18,597 nucleotides of DNA from DASQUP01 sp035641235 (GTDB taxonomy: Bacteria; Actinomycetota; CADDZG01; WHSQ01), in NCBI GenBank assembly GCA_035641235.1, contig DASQUP010000308.1, positions 1 through 18,597 on the forward strand, read 5' to 3'. Positions 6,422-13,113 of the stretch are shown here, in pieces; the stretch's first letter is position 1; each line of letters opens with the position of its first letter. The notes under the pieces were generated by a model that saw nothing but the letters and a program-made list of their open reading frames with translations, searched no databases and was not told the origin of the DNA. The translations under genes were made by a program, and so were the position numbers.

Positions 6422-7192
6422 CTAGATGACCAGTCCTCCGTCGACGCAGAGCACTTGACCTGTGATGTAGTCGGACTCATTCGAAGCCAGAAAGACGAAG
6501 CTTGGTGCGATCTCCTCCGGGGCGCCGTACCTCCCCAGGGCGAATCGCGCAAGCCTCTTGCGGGCGGCCTCCGGATCCTCGAGCAAGGGCTCCGTCATCG
6601 AAGTGAGCGCGGCTGGAGCTATCGCGTTGACATTGATCGCAAGCGTGCCCAGTTCCTTTGCCCAGGTCTTGGTTAGGCCGAGAATCCCCATCTTCGCGGC
6701 CGCGTAGTTGGATTGACCCGCCGCGCCTATCAAACCCGACGCGGACGTCACGTTGATTATCTTGCGGTGCTGCGGCTCGCTGGATTTCTTCTCCTCCTTG
6801 GCCTGCGGCCTCCAGTGTTGGACCACGGCGCGGCCGCAAGCCCATGTTCCCTTGAGGTGTACCTCGATGACACGATCGAACTCTTCTTCGGACATCTTGT
6901 GGAGCATCCGGTCGCGCAGGATCCCTGCGTTGTTCACGAGAACATCAACACCACCGAATGCGTCGAGGGCGGTGCCGAGAAGTGATTCGGCCGCGGCGAC
7001 GGTTCCGATCGGGTCGTAGTTGGGAACGGCTGCCGCTCCGATCGAGGCAACCACTTGTTCGGCCGCGTCCTTGTCCACGTCGTTGACGACGACGCTTGCT
7101 CCCTCGGCGGCAAAGGCAATCGCAACTGCGCGCCCGATCCCCCCGCCGGCTCCGGTGACGATGCATCTCTTACCTGCAAGGCGATCTCCCAT
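6422..7192 (-). CDS. Short-chain dehydrogenase/reductase, 3-oxoacyl-ACP reductase (FabG) type
   Basis: The 256-residue classical SDR has the Rossmann motif T-G-A-G-G-G-I-G at 13-20, N-N-A-G at 87-90 and the catalytic set S150, Y163 and K167 (N-Y-A-A-A-K). N-D-V-D at 37-40 after beta-2 marks an acidic residue, usually read as NAD(H) preference. Similar sequences act as 3-oxoacyl or 3-hydroxyacyl reductases/dehydrogenases in fatty acid metabolism, but substrate cannot be fixed from sequence. A charged insert (K-E-E-K-K-S-S-E) at about 132-139 is unusual. The reading frame extends to 7348, but the ATG at 7190-7192 begins the normal SDR N-terminus and has TAGGAT 7 nt upstream. It is divergent from greA. 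Confidence 0.9.
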   Translation of the reverse strand: MGDRLAGKRCIVTGAGGGIGRAVAIAFAAEGASVVVNDVDKDAAEQVVASIGAAAVPNYDPIGTVAAAESLLGTALDAFGGVDVLVNNAGILRDRMLHKMSEEEFDRVIEVHLKGTWACGRAVVQHWRPQAKEEKKSSEPQHRKIINVTSASGLIGAAGQSNYAAAKMGILGLTKTWAKELGTLAINVNAIAPAALTSMTEPLLEDPEAARKRLARFALGRYGAPEEIAPSFVFLASNESDYITGQVLCVDGGLVI

Positions 7193-7199
7193 TTCCGCG

Positions 7200-7205
7200 A
7201 TCCTA
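7200..7205 (-). promoter_or_regulatory. Possible -10 element (TAGGAT) of the SDR gene
   Basis: TAGGAT on the minus strand is 7 nt before the ATG at 7192, consistent with a leaderless transcript. It sits in the 70-bp divergent region shared with greA. Confidence 0.45.
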
Positions 7206-7249
7206 GTCGGGGCGGCCGGGCCGCGCTCTGCGGCTGCTCTCGACGTGCA

Positions 7250-7255
7250 TAGGAT
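7250..7255 (+). promoter_or_regulatory. Possible -10 element (TAGGAT) of greA
   Basis: TAGGAT is 7 nt before the ATG at 7263. It repeats the arrangement seen at the SDR gene on the opposite strand of the same 70-bp intergenic region. There is no good Shine-Dalgarno, which also points to leaderless translation. Confidence 0.45.
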
Positions 7256-7262
7256 TGTCCGC

Positions 7263-7736
7263 ATGACGGAAAAGAAGGTTCCACTCACACCGAACGCGCA
7301 CAGTCGGCTGACCGAGGAGCTCGAATACCTGGAGGGAGAAGGCCGCACAAAGGTGATCGAGGCTATTGCGACGGCGCGTGCACATGGAGACCTGAGCGAA
7401 AACGCCGAGTACCACGCGGCTCGAGAGCAGCAGGGGATGCAGGAAGCGCGCGTCCGTCAGCTCCGGCACATGCTCGAAAACGCCGAGATCATCGAGGCTG
7501 AGGACGACGGCGTTGTGGCGCCGGGCAAACTCGTGACCATCCGTCATAAAGGCGATGACGAAGCGGAGACCTATCTCATCGGGCTGCGCGAGGAAAAGGG
7601 CGGAGAACACGACGTGCTGACGCCTGATTCCCCACTGGGCAAGGTTTTGGTGGGGCGCGGCGCGGGAGAGACCGTCTCGGCAGAGGTGCCGGCCGGTACA
7701 CTCACGGTGGAGATCCTCGAGGTTCGAGCTCCCTAG
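7263..7736 (+). CDS. greA: Transcription elongation factor GreA
   Basis: GreA enters the RNA polymerase secondary channel and stimulates cleavage of backtracked transcripts. The 157-residue protein has the expected length (E. coli GreA is 158). The N-terminal coiled coil (about 10-78) carries the catalytic tip G-D43-L-S-E46-N-A-E-Y; D43 and E46 correspond to the acidic pair of the family. The C-terminal FKBP-like domain (about 84-157) has the signature S-P-L-G-K at 123-127 and ends V-E-I-L-E-V. The frame is open from 7020, but the start at 7263 matches the family and has TAGGAT just upstream. The stop codon is 4 nt from the stop of the convergent amidohydrolase gene. Confidence 0.96.
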   Translation: MTEKKVPLTPNAHSRLTEELEYLEGEGRTKVIEAIATARAHGDLSENAEYHAAREQQGMQEARVRQLRHMLENAEIIEAEDDGVVAPGKLVTIRHKGDDEAETYLIGLREEKGGEHDVLTPDSPLGKVLVGRGAGETVSAEVPAGTLTVEILEVRAP

Positions 7737-7737
7737 A

Positions 7738-7751
7738 GCATCAGGTGATGC
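7738..7751. terminator. Small hairpin between greA and the amidohydrolase gene
   Basis: GCATCA and TGATGC form a 6-bp stem with a GG loop, straddling the 4-nt gap between the convergent stop codons. There is no T-run on either side, so a bidirectional terminator role is weakly supported. Confidence 0.25.
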
Positions 7752-8787
7752 GGCGCCCCCCACGCCAGACTCCTGCGATGTTCGTGAGCCTGGCGGGGTC
7801 CGCCAGGGGATCGCCGACAACAGCCACCAGGTCGGCGCGCGCCCCGGGAGCGATGACCCCCGTATCCGGCAATCCCAGCCACCGCGCCGATTGGACGGTA
7901 GCGCTCGCGATGATCTGGTTCCCGGACATGCCCGCCCGAGCCATCGCGGCGACCTCACGAGGATCGATCCCCGGCACGGGTCCTTCGTTGCCGAGATCGG
8001 TGCCATATACGACGCGGCCGCCGGCGCGCAGAAACGCCTTGAGATTGTCGACAGCCGAGTCCTGATCGCTTCCGAATCGACACGACAACGTCGGTACGAC
8101 CACCATGCCCTGATCCACCATCCGACCGATCGTCGATTCCGGGATTCGTTCGTTGCTCATCAACATGTGCGCAAGTTCGTCGAGCCCCGCGTCGAGTGCT
8201 TTGTCCAACTGGCCGAGCCCGGTGACGTGACCGGTGACCTTCAATCCGAGACCGTGCGCCGCGCCGACTATCGCGCGCAGATCGTCGGTACCGAGCGTCG
8301 GCCCCACTGCCTCGTTGAGGGCAACTTTGACATCGCATGCCCCGGCATCGACCTGTTCCTGCACGGCTTGGGCCGCGTCGTCGGGACCGCTCACCACCCG
8401 ACCCGTCTGAAGAGGAGCCCAGCCCGCTTTCGTGGGATATCCACCCTCAACTGTGAGCATCTGGCCGGCGGCAATCAGGCGAGGTCCCTCGAATAGTTCG
8501 TCCTGCGACCTTTCGACGAGGGGCCAGATCTGGCCGGGAGACCACGCGAGGTCGCGGGCCGTTGTGACGCCGGCCTTCACCACGGCTGCGGGATCGGAGA
8601 GAGCAATGTGCACATGCGCGTCGATGAATCCGGGCAGCAGGGTCGTTCCGGGAAGGTCGACGACATCTGCGTCATCGGGTGGAGCTCCGACGGCGGCTAT
8701 CCGACTACCATCGAACGTCACCGTCGCCCCGCTCACGGGATCAAGCTGTGGGCCCGAGAGCAGCGTGTCGGGACGAAGTGTGATCAT
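7741..8787 (-). CDS. Amidohydrolase-superfamily metal-dependent hydrolase (imidazolonepropionase/prolidase-like)
   Basis: The 348-residue protein has the small N-terminal beta-sandwich segment and P-G-F-I-D-A-H58-V-H60 of the superfamily. Further likely metal ligands are K154 (C-D-V-K-V, possibly carboxylated), H187 (T-G-H-V-T-G), H207 (L-A-H-M) and D264 (Y-G-T-D). The C-terminus G-A-R-A-D-L-V-A-V-V-G-D-P-L is the usual closing beta-sandwich. This set fits the Zn-dependent imidazolonepropionase-like/Xaa-Pro dipeptidase subgroup; substrate unknown. There is no signal peptide, so it is probably cytoplasmic. The start is the ATG at 8785-8787; no strong RBS precedes it, and CAGCCT 8 nt upstream is a poor -10. 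It is divergent from the four-gene GMC operon. Confidence 0.9.
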   Translation of the reverse strand: MITLRPDTLLSGPQLDPVSGATVTFDGSRIAAVGAPPDDADVVDLPGTTLLPGFIDAHVHIALSDPAAVVKAGVTTARDLAWSPGQIWPLVERSQDELFEGPRLIAAGQMLTVEGGYPTKAGWAPLQTGRVVSGPDDAAQAVQEQVDAGACDVKVALNEAVGPTLGTDDLRAIVGAAHGLGLKVTGHVTGLGQLDKALDAGLDELAHMLMSNERIPESTIGRMVDQGMVVVPTLSCRFGSDQDSAVDNLKAFLRAGGRVVYGTDLGNEGPVPGIDPREVAAMARAGMSGNQIIASATVQSARWLGLPDTGVIAPGARADLVAVVGDPLADPARLTNIAGVWRGGRRIT

Positions 8788-8839
8788 GGAGCGACAGGCT
8801 GTCCGGAATTCGGCGCCAAAGCAAGTCTGCTCCCGTAGA

Positions 8840-8865
8840 CTCCTAGGTCAAGTAACTTGTAGGAG
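8840..8865. promoter_or_regulatory. Imperfect inverted repeat in the amidohydrolase / GMC-operon divergent region
   Basis: The arms CTCCTA (8840-8845) and TAGGAG (8860-8865) enclose an inner CAAGT/ACTTG pair, with a 3-nt bulge on one side. The element lies midway between the two divergent starts (148-bp gap) and could be a shared operator. No regulator is suggested by the sequence. Confidence 0.35.
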
Positions 8866-8935
8866 CGCACGCTCGCGAGGCGACCCGAGCTTCGACCTCT
8901 CCGGTGCCTTGTTCGCTAGTGAAGGGACCGGCTCC

Positions 8936-9277
8936 ATGGAACCATCAGAAGTCATTTGGGAAGGAAAGATCGGAACCACTCCGCTCAAGGTGGGCGTTCC
9001 CCACGCTGGGCGGATCATCGCGGAGTGGGAAACCCCGGCGGGGTCGCGCCACAAGGTTGCCGATTCCATGGAGGAATTCGAGCGTGCCGTGCTCTTTCAG
9101 CTGCTTCTCAGCGCCGGGGCCGAGGATGAGACTCTGACGGAAGAAGTCAAAGCTGCCGTCGCCCAGGCGCAGGCAGAGCGGCCTCGTCCTGCTCCGACTC
9201 CCGGAGCAGAGCGCCGGCGCAAGAATCCGAAAGCGCGCCTCCACCGCAAATCCCGCCGCCCTCCACGGCGCCGGTAG
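8936..9277 (+). CDS. Small hypothetical protein with strongly basic C-terminal tail
   Basis: This 113-residue protein has no family I recognise. Residues 1-62 look like a small mixed domain (V-I-W-E-G-K-I-G, I-I-A-E-W-E-T, then helix M-E-E-F-E-R-A-V-L-F-Q-L-L-L). An acidic helix (63-80) follows, then an Arg/Lys/Pro-rich tail (81-113) that could contact nucleic acid or the ribosome. The frame is open from 8432, but the upstream part is antisense to the amidohydrolase gene and unlikely to be coding. The ATG at 8936 has GAAGGGA (8921-8927) 8 nt upstream as RBS. It starts 44 nt before the GMC gene on the same strand, so it is probably the first gene of that operon. Confidence 0.62.
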   Translation: MEPSEVIWEGKIGTTPLKVGVPHAGRIIAEWETPAGSRHKVADSMEEFERAVLFQLLLSAGAEDETLTEEVKAAVAQAQAERPRPAPTPGAERRRKNPKARLHRKSRRPPRRR

Positions 9278-9321
9278 CCGCGACGTTGGCGCCGCCGGAC
9301 GTTGGGATGTAGAACTCGTCC

Positions 9322-11241
9322 ATGAGCGCCGGCCCCGTCGACTCTCAGCGCGTCCTCCGCGTGTTCGGGGCTTTCGCGCGCGGAGTGCTGGCCGAACGAT
9401 ACGTATCCGAGGTCCCGTCGAGGATGCTCGACACGGCGATGCGCTTTGCTTCGAGCAGCGAACGCACGCCGTTTCTGCGCGCGATGGCTGTGCTGGACTC
9501 CCGCGGGGGCGCCATCAGCTTGACCGGAAGCCCGCGGCCGGTTTCGTGGCTCTCTGCCGCAGAAACCGAAGATATCCTTCGTCGTTGGAAATCCAGCCCC
9601 GTGCCGGTTCGGCGGAAGCTGGCACACGTCGTCATCGACCTCGCCTGCTCGGCTCTGTACTCGTTCCCGGGCCCCGAGTGGGAACGGATGAGATATCCAG
9701 GCCCGCTCGGTACGGCCCCACCCACAGCCAAGACGCTTCATCCGATCGAGATCGATTCGGACCAACAACTCCAGTGCGACGTTGTGATCGTTGGATCCGG
9801 CGCGGCGGGAGGGTGCGCTGCCGCCATCCTCGCTGAAGCGGGCCTCGATGTGATCGTCGTGGAAAAGGGCGGGTATCGGGCCGAGCCGGACTTTACGCAC
9901 ATCGAGGCCGAAGCTCGCGATATGTACCTCTACGGGATGACGCTTGCGACCGCCGATCTCGGCGTCAGGATCCTTGCAGGATCGACGCTCGGCGGTGGAA
10001 CCGTGGTCAACTTCGCCACCTCGTTCCGCACGCCCGATTTCGTGCTCTCCGAATGGGCGCGGACGACCGGCATCGAAGCATTTGCCTCCGGAGAATTCGA
10101 GGAAGCACTCGACGCGGTGGCGGCACGGCTGTCGGTGAACACCGACTCGAGCGCAGCAGGCCGGCGGGACGAACTGATCGAAGAGGGCCTGAAGAAACTC
10201 GGCTGGCACGTCGACATGATGCCGCGCGCTGCACGGGGCTGCACTCAGGACGAGGCATGCGGATATTGCGGTTTCGGGTGCAGAGTTGGCGGCAAACAGT
10301 CGTCGATGCGAACTTTTCTCGAGGACGCGGCCGCCGCCGGCGCGCGGATGATCGTGGGGGCAGACGTGCGGACCGTGCTTGTGGACGATGGACGGGCCGT
10401 TGGTATCGATGGAAGCGTTGGGCCACATCGTCTCAGCGTCGGCGCTCGGGCGGTCGTTGTCGCCGGCGGAGCGATCGAGTCGCCCGCGCTTCTTCTGAGG
10501 TCCGGGCTCAGGGGCAGTGTCGGCCACAACCTCCATCTTCATCCCGGTTGCGCTCCGTGGGGGCTATTCGACGACGAGGTCAAGATGTGGGAGGGGACGA
10601 CTCAGGCTCGCTACTCGAACGAGTTCCGGGACTGGGATGGCGGATACGGACCGATCTTCGAGACGATCCCGGTGCACCCGGGGCAGGCATCGGTCTTCTT
10701 CGAATGGCTATCGTCGGCCGATCATCGCGAGCGAATGACGCTCTACCCTAATATCGGTTTCTGTGGTGTGTTGACGCGCGACCGGAGCGCAGGGCGGGTC
10801 AGAATCGGACGCGATGGGAACCCACGGATCTTCTACAAGGTCAACTCCGACGACGAACGGCGGATCGCCGAGGGAGTGATCGCCGCTGCAAAGGTGCTGG
10901 AGGCCGCGGGGGCCACGCAAATCTCCTCACCTCACTCGCGTACCGTTACGTACGTTCCGGGATTGCCGGGAGCGCGTGAACGCTGGGCCGACGAAACGAG
11001 ACGCGTCGGCTATCGGCACGGGCGGGTGAAGTTCGGATCGTGGCACCAGATGGGAACTTGTCGTATGGGACTCGATCCGACGTCCTCCGTCGTGGGATCG
11101 GACAACGAAAGTCACGAGGTGGCCGATCTCTATGTCATCGATTCTTCGGCGTTTCCGTCCGCGTCCGGTGTGAACCCGATGCTGACCGTGTACGGCATCG
11201 CTCACCGGGCTGCCACGAAACTGGCAACAAGACTTAGTTGA
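9322..11241 (+). CDS. GMC-family FAD-dependent oxidoreductase, long-chain alcohol oxidase type
   Basis: This 639-residue flavoprotein probably oxidises an alcohol. Residues 1-140 form an N-terminal extension like the regulatory/membrane-associated part of long-chain alcohol oxidases. The FAD-binding motif is V-G-S-G-A-A-G-G at 157-164 with E181 at the end of beta-2. The N-terminal GMC signature is at about 217-232 (R-I-L-A-G-S-T-L-G-G-G). A cysteine cluster, C307, C313, C316 and C320 (C-G-Y-C-G-F-G-C, then G-G-K-Q), matches the cluster typical of this subfamily. The C-terminal GMC motif gives the catalytic pair H575 (W-H-Q-M-G-T-C-R-M-G) and N618 (S-G-V-N-P-M). The start at 9322 has TAGAAC 6 nt upstream and no clear RBS. 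Its stop overlaps the start of the SGNH gene. Confidence 0.92.
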   Translation: MSAGPVDSQRVLRVFGAFARGVLAERYVSEVPSRMLDTAMRFASSSERTPFLRAMAVLDSRGGAISLTGSPRPVSWLSAAETEDILRRWKSSPVPVRRKLAHVVIDLACSALYSFPGPEWERMRYPGPLGTAPPTAKTLHPIEIDSDQQLQCDVVIVGSGAAGGCAAAILAEAGLDVIVVEKGGYRAEPDFTHIEAEARDMYLYGMTLATADLGVRILAGSTLGGGTVVNFATSFRTPDFVLSEWARTTGIEAFASGEFEEALDAVAARLSVNTDSSAAGRRDELIEEGLKKLGWHVDMMPRAARGCTQDEACGYCGFGCRVGGKQSSMRTFLEDAAAAGARMIVGADVRTVLVDDGRAVGIDGSVGPHRLSVGARAVVVAGGAIESPALLLRSGLRGSVGHNLHLHPGCAPWGLFDDEVKMWEGTTQARYSNEFRDWDGGYGPIFETIPVHPGQASVFFEWLSSADHRERMTLYPNIGFCGVLTRDRSAGRVRIGRDGNPRIFYKVNSDDERRIAEGVIAAAKVLEAAGATQISSPHSRTVTYVPGLPGARERWADETRRVGYRHGRVKFGSWHQMGTCRMGLDPTSSVVGSDNESHEVADLYVIDSSAFPSASGVNPMLTVYGIAHRAATKLATRLS

Positions 11242-12011
11242 TCAAGCGGATCGTCGGCAGTGTGGTCGCCGCCTTGGGAAGTTTGGCGCTCCTTATCTTC
11301 ATTGAGGTGAGGCTGGCCGTTCGGCGCGAGTACCTACCCACAGAACCGGCAATGGAATTGGGAGGAGCCTTCGGGCCACCCGACGGGCCCGTGCTCCGAT
11401 TCGCAGTTCTCGGCGACTCGACCGCTGCGGGACTCGGGGCGTCGTCCCCTCGCGCCGCCTATCCGACACTCCTGGCGGAGAAGCTCGGATCTGACGGATT
11501 CCGGGTGGAGCTGTCGGCGCTCGGCGTTTCGGGAGCGAGGGTCAACGACGCGCTGCACCTGCAAAGTCCTCATGCGATTGCATTCCACCCCGACCTCGTT
11601 TTCGTCGGGATCGGTGCGAACGACGCGATCCATGTGACTCCGCTGTCGGCCTTGAGGAGCGACATGCGGGAGTTGATCCGTAAGTTGAAAGCAACCGGTG
11701 CTGCCCTCGTCGTCGCCGGCGCGCCCGACATGAGGGCGGCGGCCTGGCACGAGCCTTTGCGGTCACTCGCCGGGTGGAGCGGCCGGCGTGTGGCGGCAGC
11801 CGTCGGGGACGTTGCCGCCGGCGAAGGTGTCGCGGTCGTTCCTCTGGCCGAGTTGGCGGAACCTTATTTTGCAGCCGGACACGCCGATGCCTACGGCGGG
11901 GACGGCCTTCATCCGGGCGACGGGGGCTACCACGCGTGGGCCGAGGCCATATATCCGTACCTCACCGAAGCACTAGTCTCGCCGCGATGGATTCATCGCT
12001 CCGCGATCTGA
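11238..12011 (+). CDS. Membrane-anchored SGNH/GDSL-type hydrolase
   Basis: The 257-residue esterase-like protein has one N-terminal hydrophobic segment (about 5-24), probably an uncleaved anchor or signal. All four SGNH blocks are visible: G-D60-S61-T (nucleophile S61), G99 in V-S-G-A, G-A-N128-D, and D222-G-L-H225. It should hydrolyse an ester (acyl or acetyl group on a lipid or sugar); substrate unknown. Translation begins at TTG (11238-11240), which overlaps the TGA of the GMC gene as TTGA, so the two are translationally coupled. That makes a joint pathway likely, for example releasing a long-chain alcohol for the oxidase (inference). Its 3' end overlaps the next gene by 25 bp. Confidence 0.88.
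   Translation: MIKRIVGSVVAALGSLALLIFIEVRLAVRREYLPTEPAMELGGAFGPPDGPVLRFAVLGDSTAAGLGASSPRAAYPTLLAEKLGSDGFRVELSALGVSGARVNDALHLQSPHAIAFHPDLVFVGIGANDAIHVTPLSALRSDMRELIRKLKATGAALVVAGAPDMRAAAWHEPLRSLAGWSGRRVAAAVGDVAAGEGVAVVPLAELAEPYFAAGHADAYGGDGLHPGDGGYHAWAEAIYPYLTEALVSPRWIHRSAI
11974..11979 (+). promoter_or_regulatory. Possible internal -10 element (TAGTCT) for the 333-residue protein gene
   Basis: TAGTCT fits TANNNT and is 7 nt before the ATG at 11987, inside the SGNH coding region. It would allow a leaderless transcript separate from the upstream operon. No Shine-Dalgarno is seen at this start. Confidence 0.35.
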
Positions 12012-12988
12012 TCGAGGCAGGCGACCTGAATGCGCTTTTGCGGTCCGTCGACGGGCTCTGCGCCGCACGGCAGTGGGAAGACTTGCTCGACCTTGCGGAC
12101 GCGTGTGAAGAGGCGGTCGAACGCGGGAAGCAGATGTGGCCGATCGCTGTGCACATCGACTACCGGCTCGCCTTGGAGGCGCCGGCGTGGTACGCCGCTC
12201 ATGTCCTCGACGTTCCGGGGGCGGCGCGTTTCTCCCACGGTCCTCCGACAGAAGTTGCCGCTTCAACGCACACATGGGAGGAGCTCGCCCCGCACATCAC
12301 AGAGCCTCAGATTGCTGCCTATCTGGCGCAGGAGAGGGTGTTGAGGGGAGAAGTTCTTGAAGGTGATGAGCGTGCTCATCCCGAGGTCCTCGAGTTGCCG
12401 CTCCGGCTGATGGAGTGGGAGCCCACGTACCCCCTGGCAACTTTCTTCCCCGACCGTGCGGAGGTGGCGGAACCGTGGAAGCCGCGCGCTCCGCTCGATA
12501 CGGTGAGCGCCGATCCCGCCACAGAGCTGGACGATCCCGACGTTACCGACCTGCTGCTGGATCTCGTTCAGCCGTGGACCGCCGAGTCGAACGGAGCGGC
12601 GCGCGCCATCATCGTGGAAGGAGATGCGGCGGGCGCGGTGTCCGCGCTCACCTACGACGCCGTCGATATAGGAGCTCTTGAACCAGCCGAGGCGATCCAG
12701 CGGATGGCGTGGGCGGCGGCAAGTGGGGGAGCCCACGGCCGGCGCCGCGGTACGGCGTTCGGCCGCTATCTGGCGTGGGTCGTCTCATCGCAACTAGCCG
12801 AGGTTCCATGGCCACCGAATCCCGAGGAACTCGGCCACACGATCGAGGAACTGCGGTGGTTCCGGTGGGAGGAGGACATCGCGGAAGAGGGCTGGTCGCT
12901 ACGGATCGCGATCGAAAATCCCGAAAACGGATGGGCGGCCGCTCTCGGCGCTACCGACATACTGGAGGAAGACGAAGCCACTGGTTAG
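11987..12988 (+). CDS. Hypothetical acidic 333-residue protein
   Basis: I do not recognise a characterised family. The protein is acidic and mostly helical, with no signal peptide or membrane segment. Helical-repeat-like stretches occupy 1-60 (L-I-E-A-G-D-L-N-A-L-L, then W-P-I-A-V-H-I-D-Y-R-L-A-L-E-A-P). A Trp/Pro-rich middle follows (about 140-170). A globular C-terminal half (185-333) has G-R-Y-L-A-W-V-V and W-F-R-W-E-E-D-I-A-E-E-G-W-S-L-R-I-A-I-E-N-P-E-N-G-W. The frame is open from 11774, but that extension is Arg-rich and antiframe to the SGNH gene; the ATG at 11987 is preferred. It overlaps the SGNH 3' end by 25 bp. A 14-bp tandem duplication covers its stop codon. Confidence 0.72.
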   Translation: MDSSLRDLIEAGDLNALLRSVDGLCAARQWEDLLDLADACEEAVERGKQMWPIAVHIDYRLALEAPAWYAAHVLDVPGAARFSHGPPTEVAASTHTWEELAPHITEPQIAAYLAQERVLRGEVLEGDERAHPEVLELPLRLMEWEPTYPLATFFPDRAEVAEPWKPRAPLDTVSADPATELDDPDVTDLLLDLVQPWTAESNGAARAIIVEGDAAGAVSALTYDAVDIGALEPAEAIQRMAWAAASGGAHGRRRGTAFGRYLAWVVSSQLAEVPWPPNPEELGHTIEELRWFRWEEDIAEEGWSLRIAIENPENGWAAALGATDILEEDEATG

Positions 12989-13001
12989 AAGCCACTGGTT
13001 A
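12974..13001 (+). repeat. Tandem duplication of a 14-bp unit at a stop codon
   Basis: GAAGCCACTGGTTA occurs twice in direct succession (12974-12987 and 12988-13001). The TAG stop of the 333-residue gene spans the junction. With a single copy the stop would read TAA and the encoded C-terminus would be unchanged. Confidence 0.85.
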
Positions 13002-13049
13002 ATTGCAGACGCTTGCGATAACGCGCAGTCCAATCCGGTTCTCGATCTC

Positions 13050-13068
13050 CTTCCGAACCGCTTCCGAA
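13050..13068 (+). repeat. Direct repeat CTTCCGAA x2 in the DUF4331 upstream region
   Basis: CTTCCGAA lies at 13050-13057 and again at 13061-13068, an 11-bp period (one helical turn), 46 nt before the DUF4331 start. The layout is like a direct-repeat site for a response regulator or similar dimeric activator. The regulator is unknown. Confidence 0.35.
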
Positions 13069-13113
13069 TGACCGGCCTAAAAGGACGGCTGGGGCAATCG
13101 GAAGGAGATATGG

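Noticed and set aside
7020..7262. N-terminal extension of greA
   Set aside because: The extension is Ala/Pro/Thr rich, antisense to the SDR gene, and lengthens GreA beyond its normal 157-158 residues.
7203..8006. 267-residue minus-strand frame across greA and the amidohydrolase 3' end
   Set aside because: It crosses two well-supported genes on other frames and shows no recognisable motif.
8432..8935. N-terminal extension of the 113-residue protein
   Set aside because: It lies antisense to the amidohydrolase 5' part; the ATG at 8936 has its own RBS.
9097..10542. 481-residue open frame antisense to the GMC oxidase gene
   Set aside because: Its predicted protein is Arg/Pro/His rich with no family resemblance, and it lies opposite a fully convincing GMC gene. 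It is a high-GC shadow frame.
11774..11986. N-terminal extension of the 333-residue protein
   Set aside because: It is Arg/Gly/Cys rich and out of frame within the SGNH gene, whose catalytic D-x-x-H block lies there.
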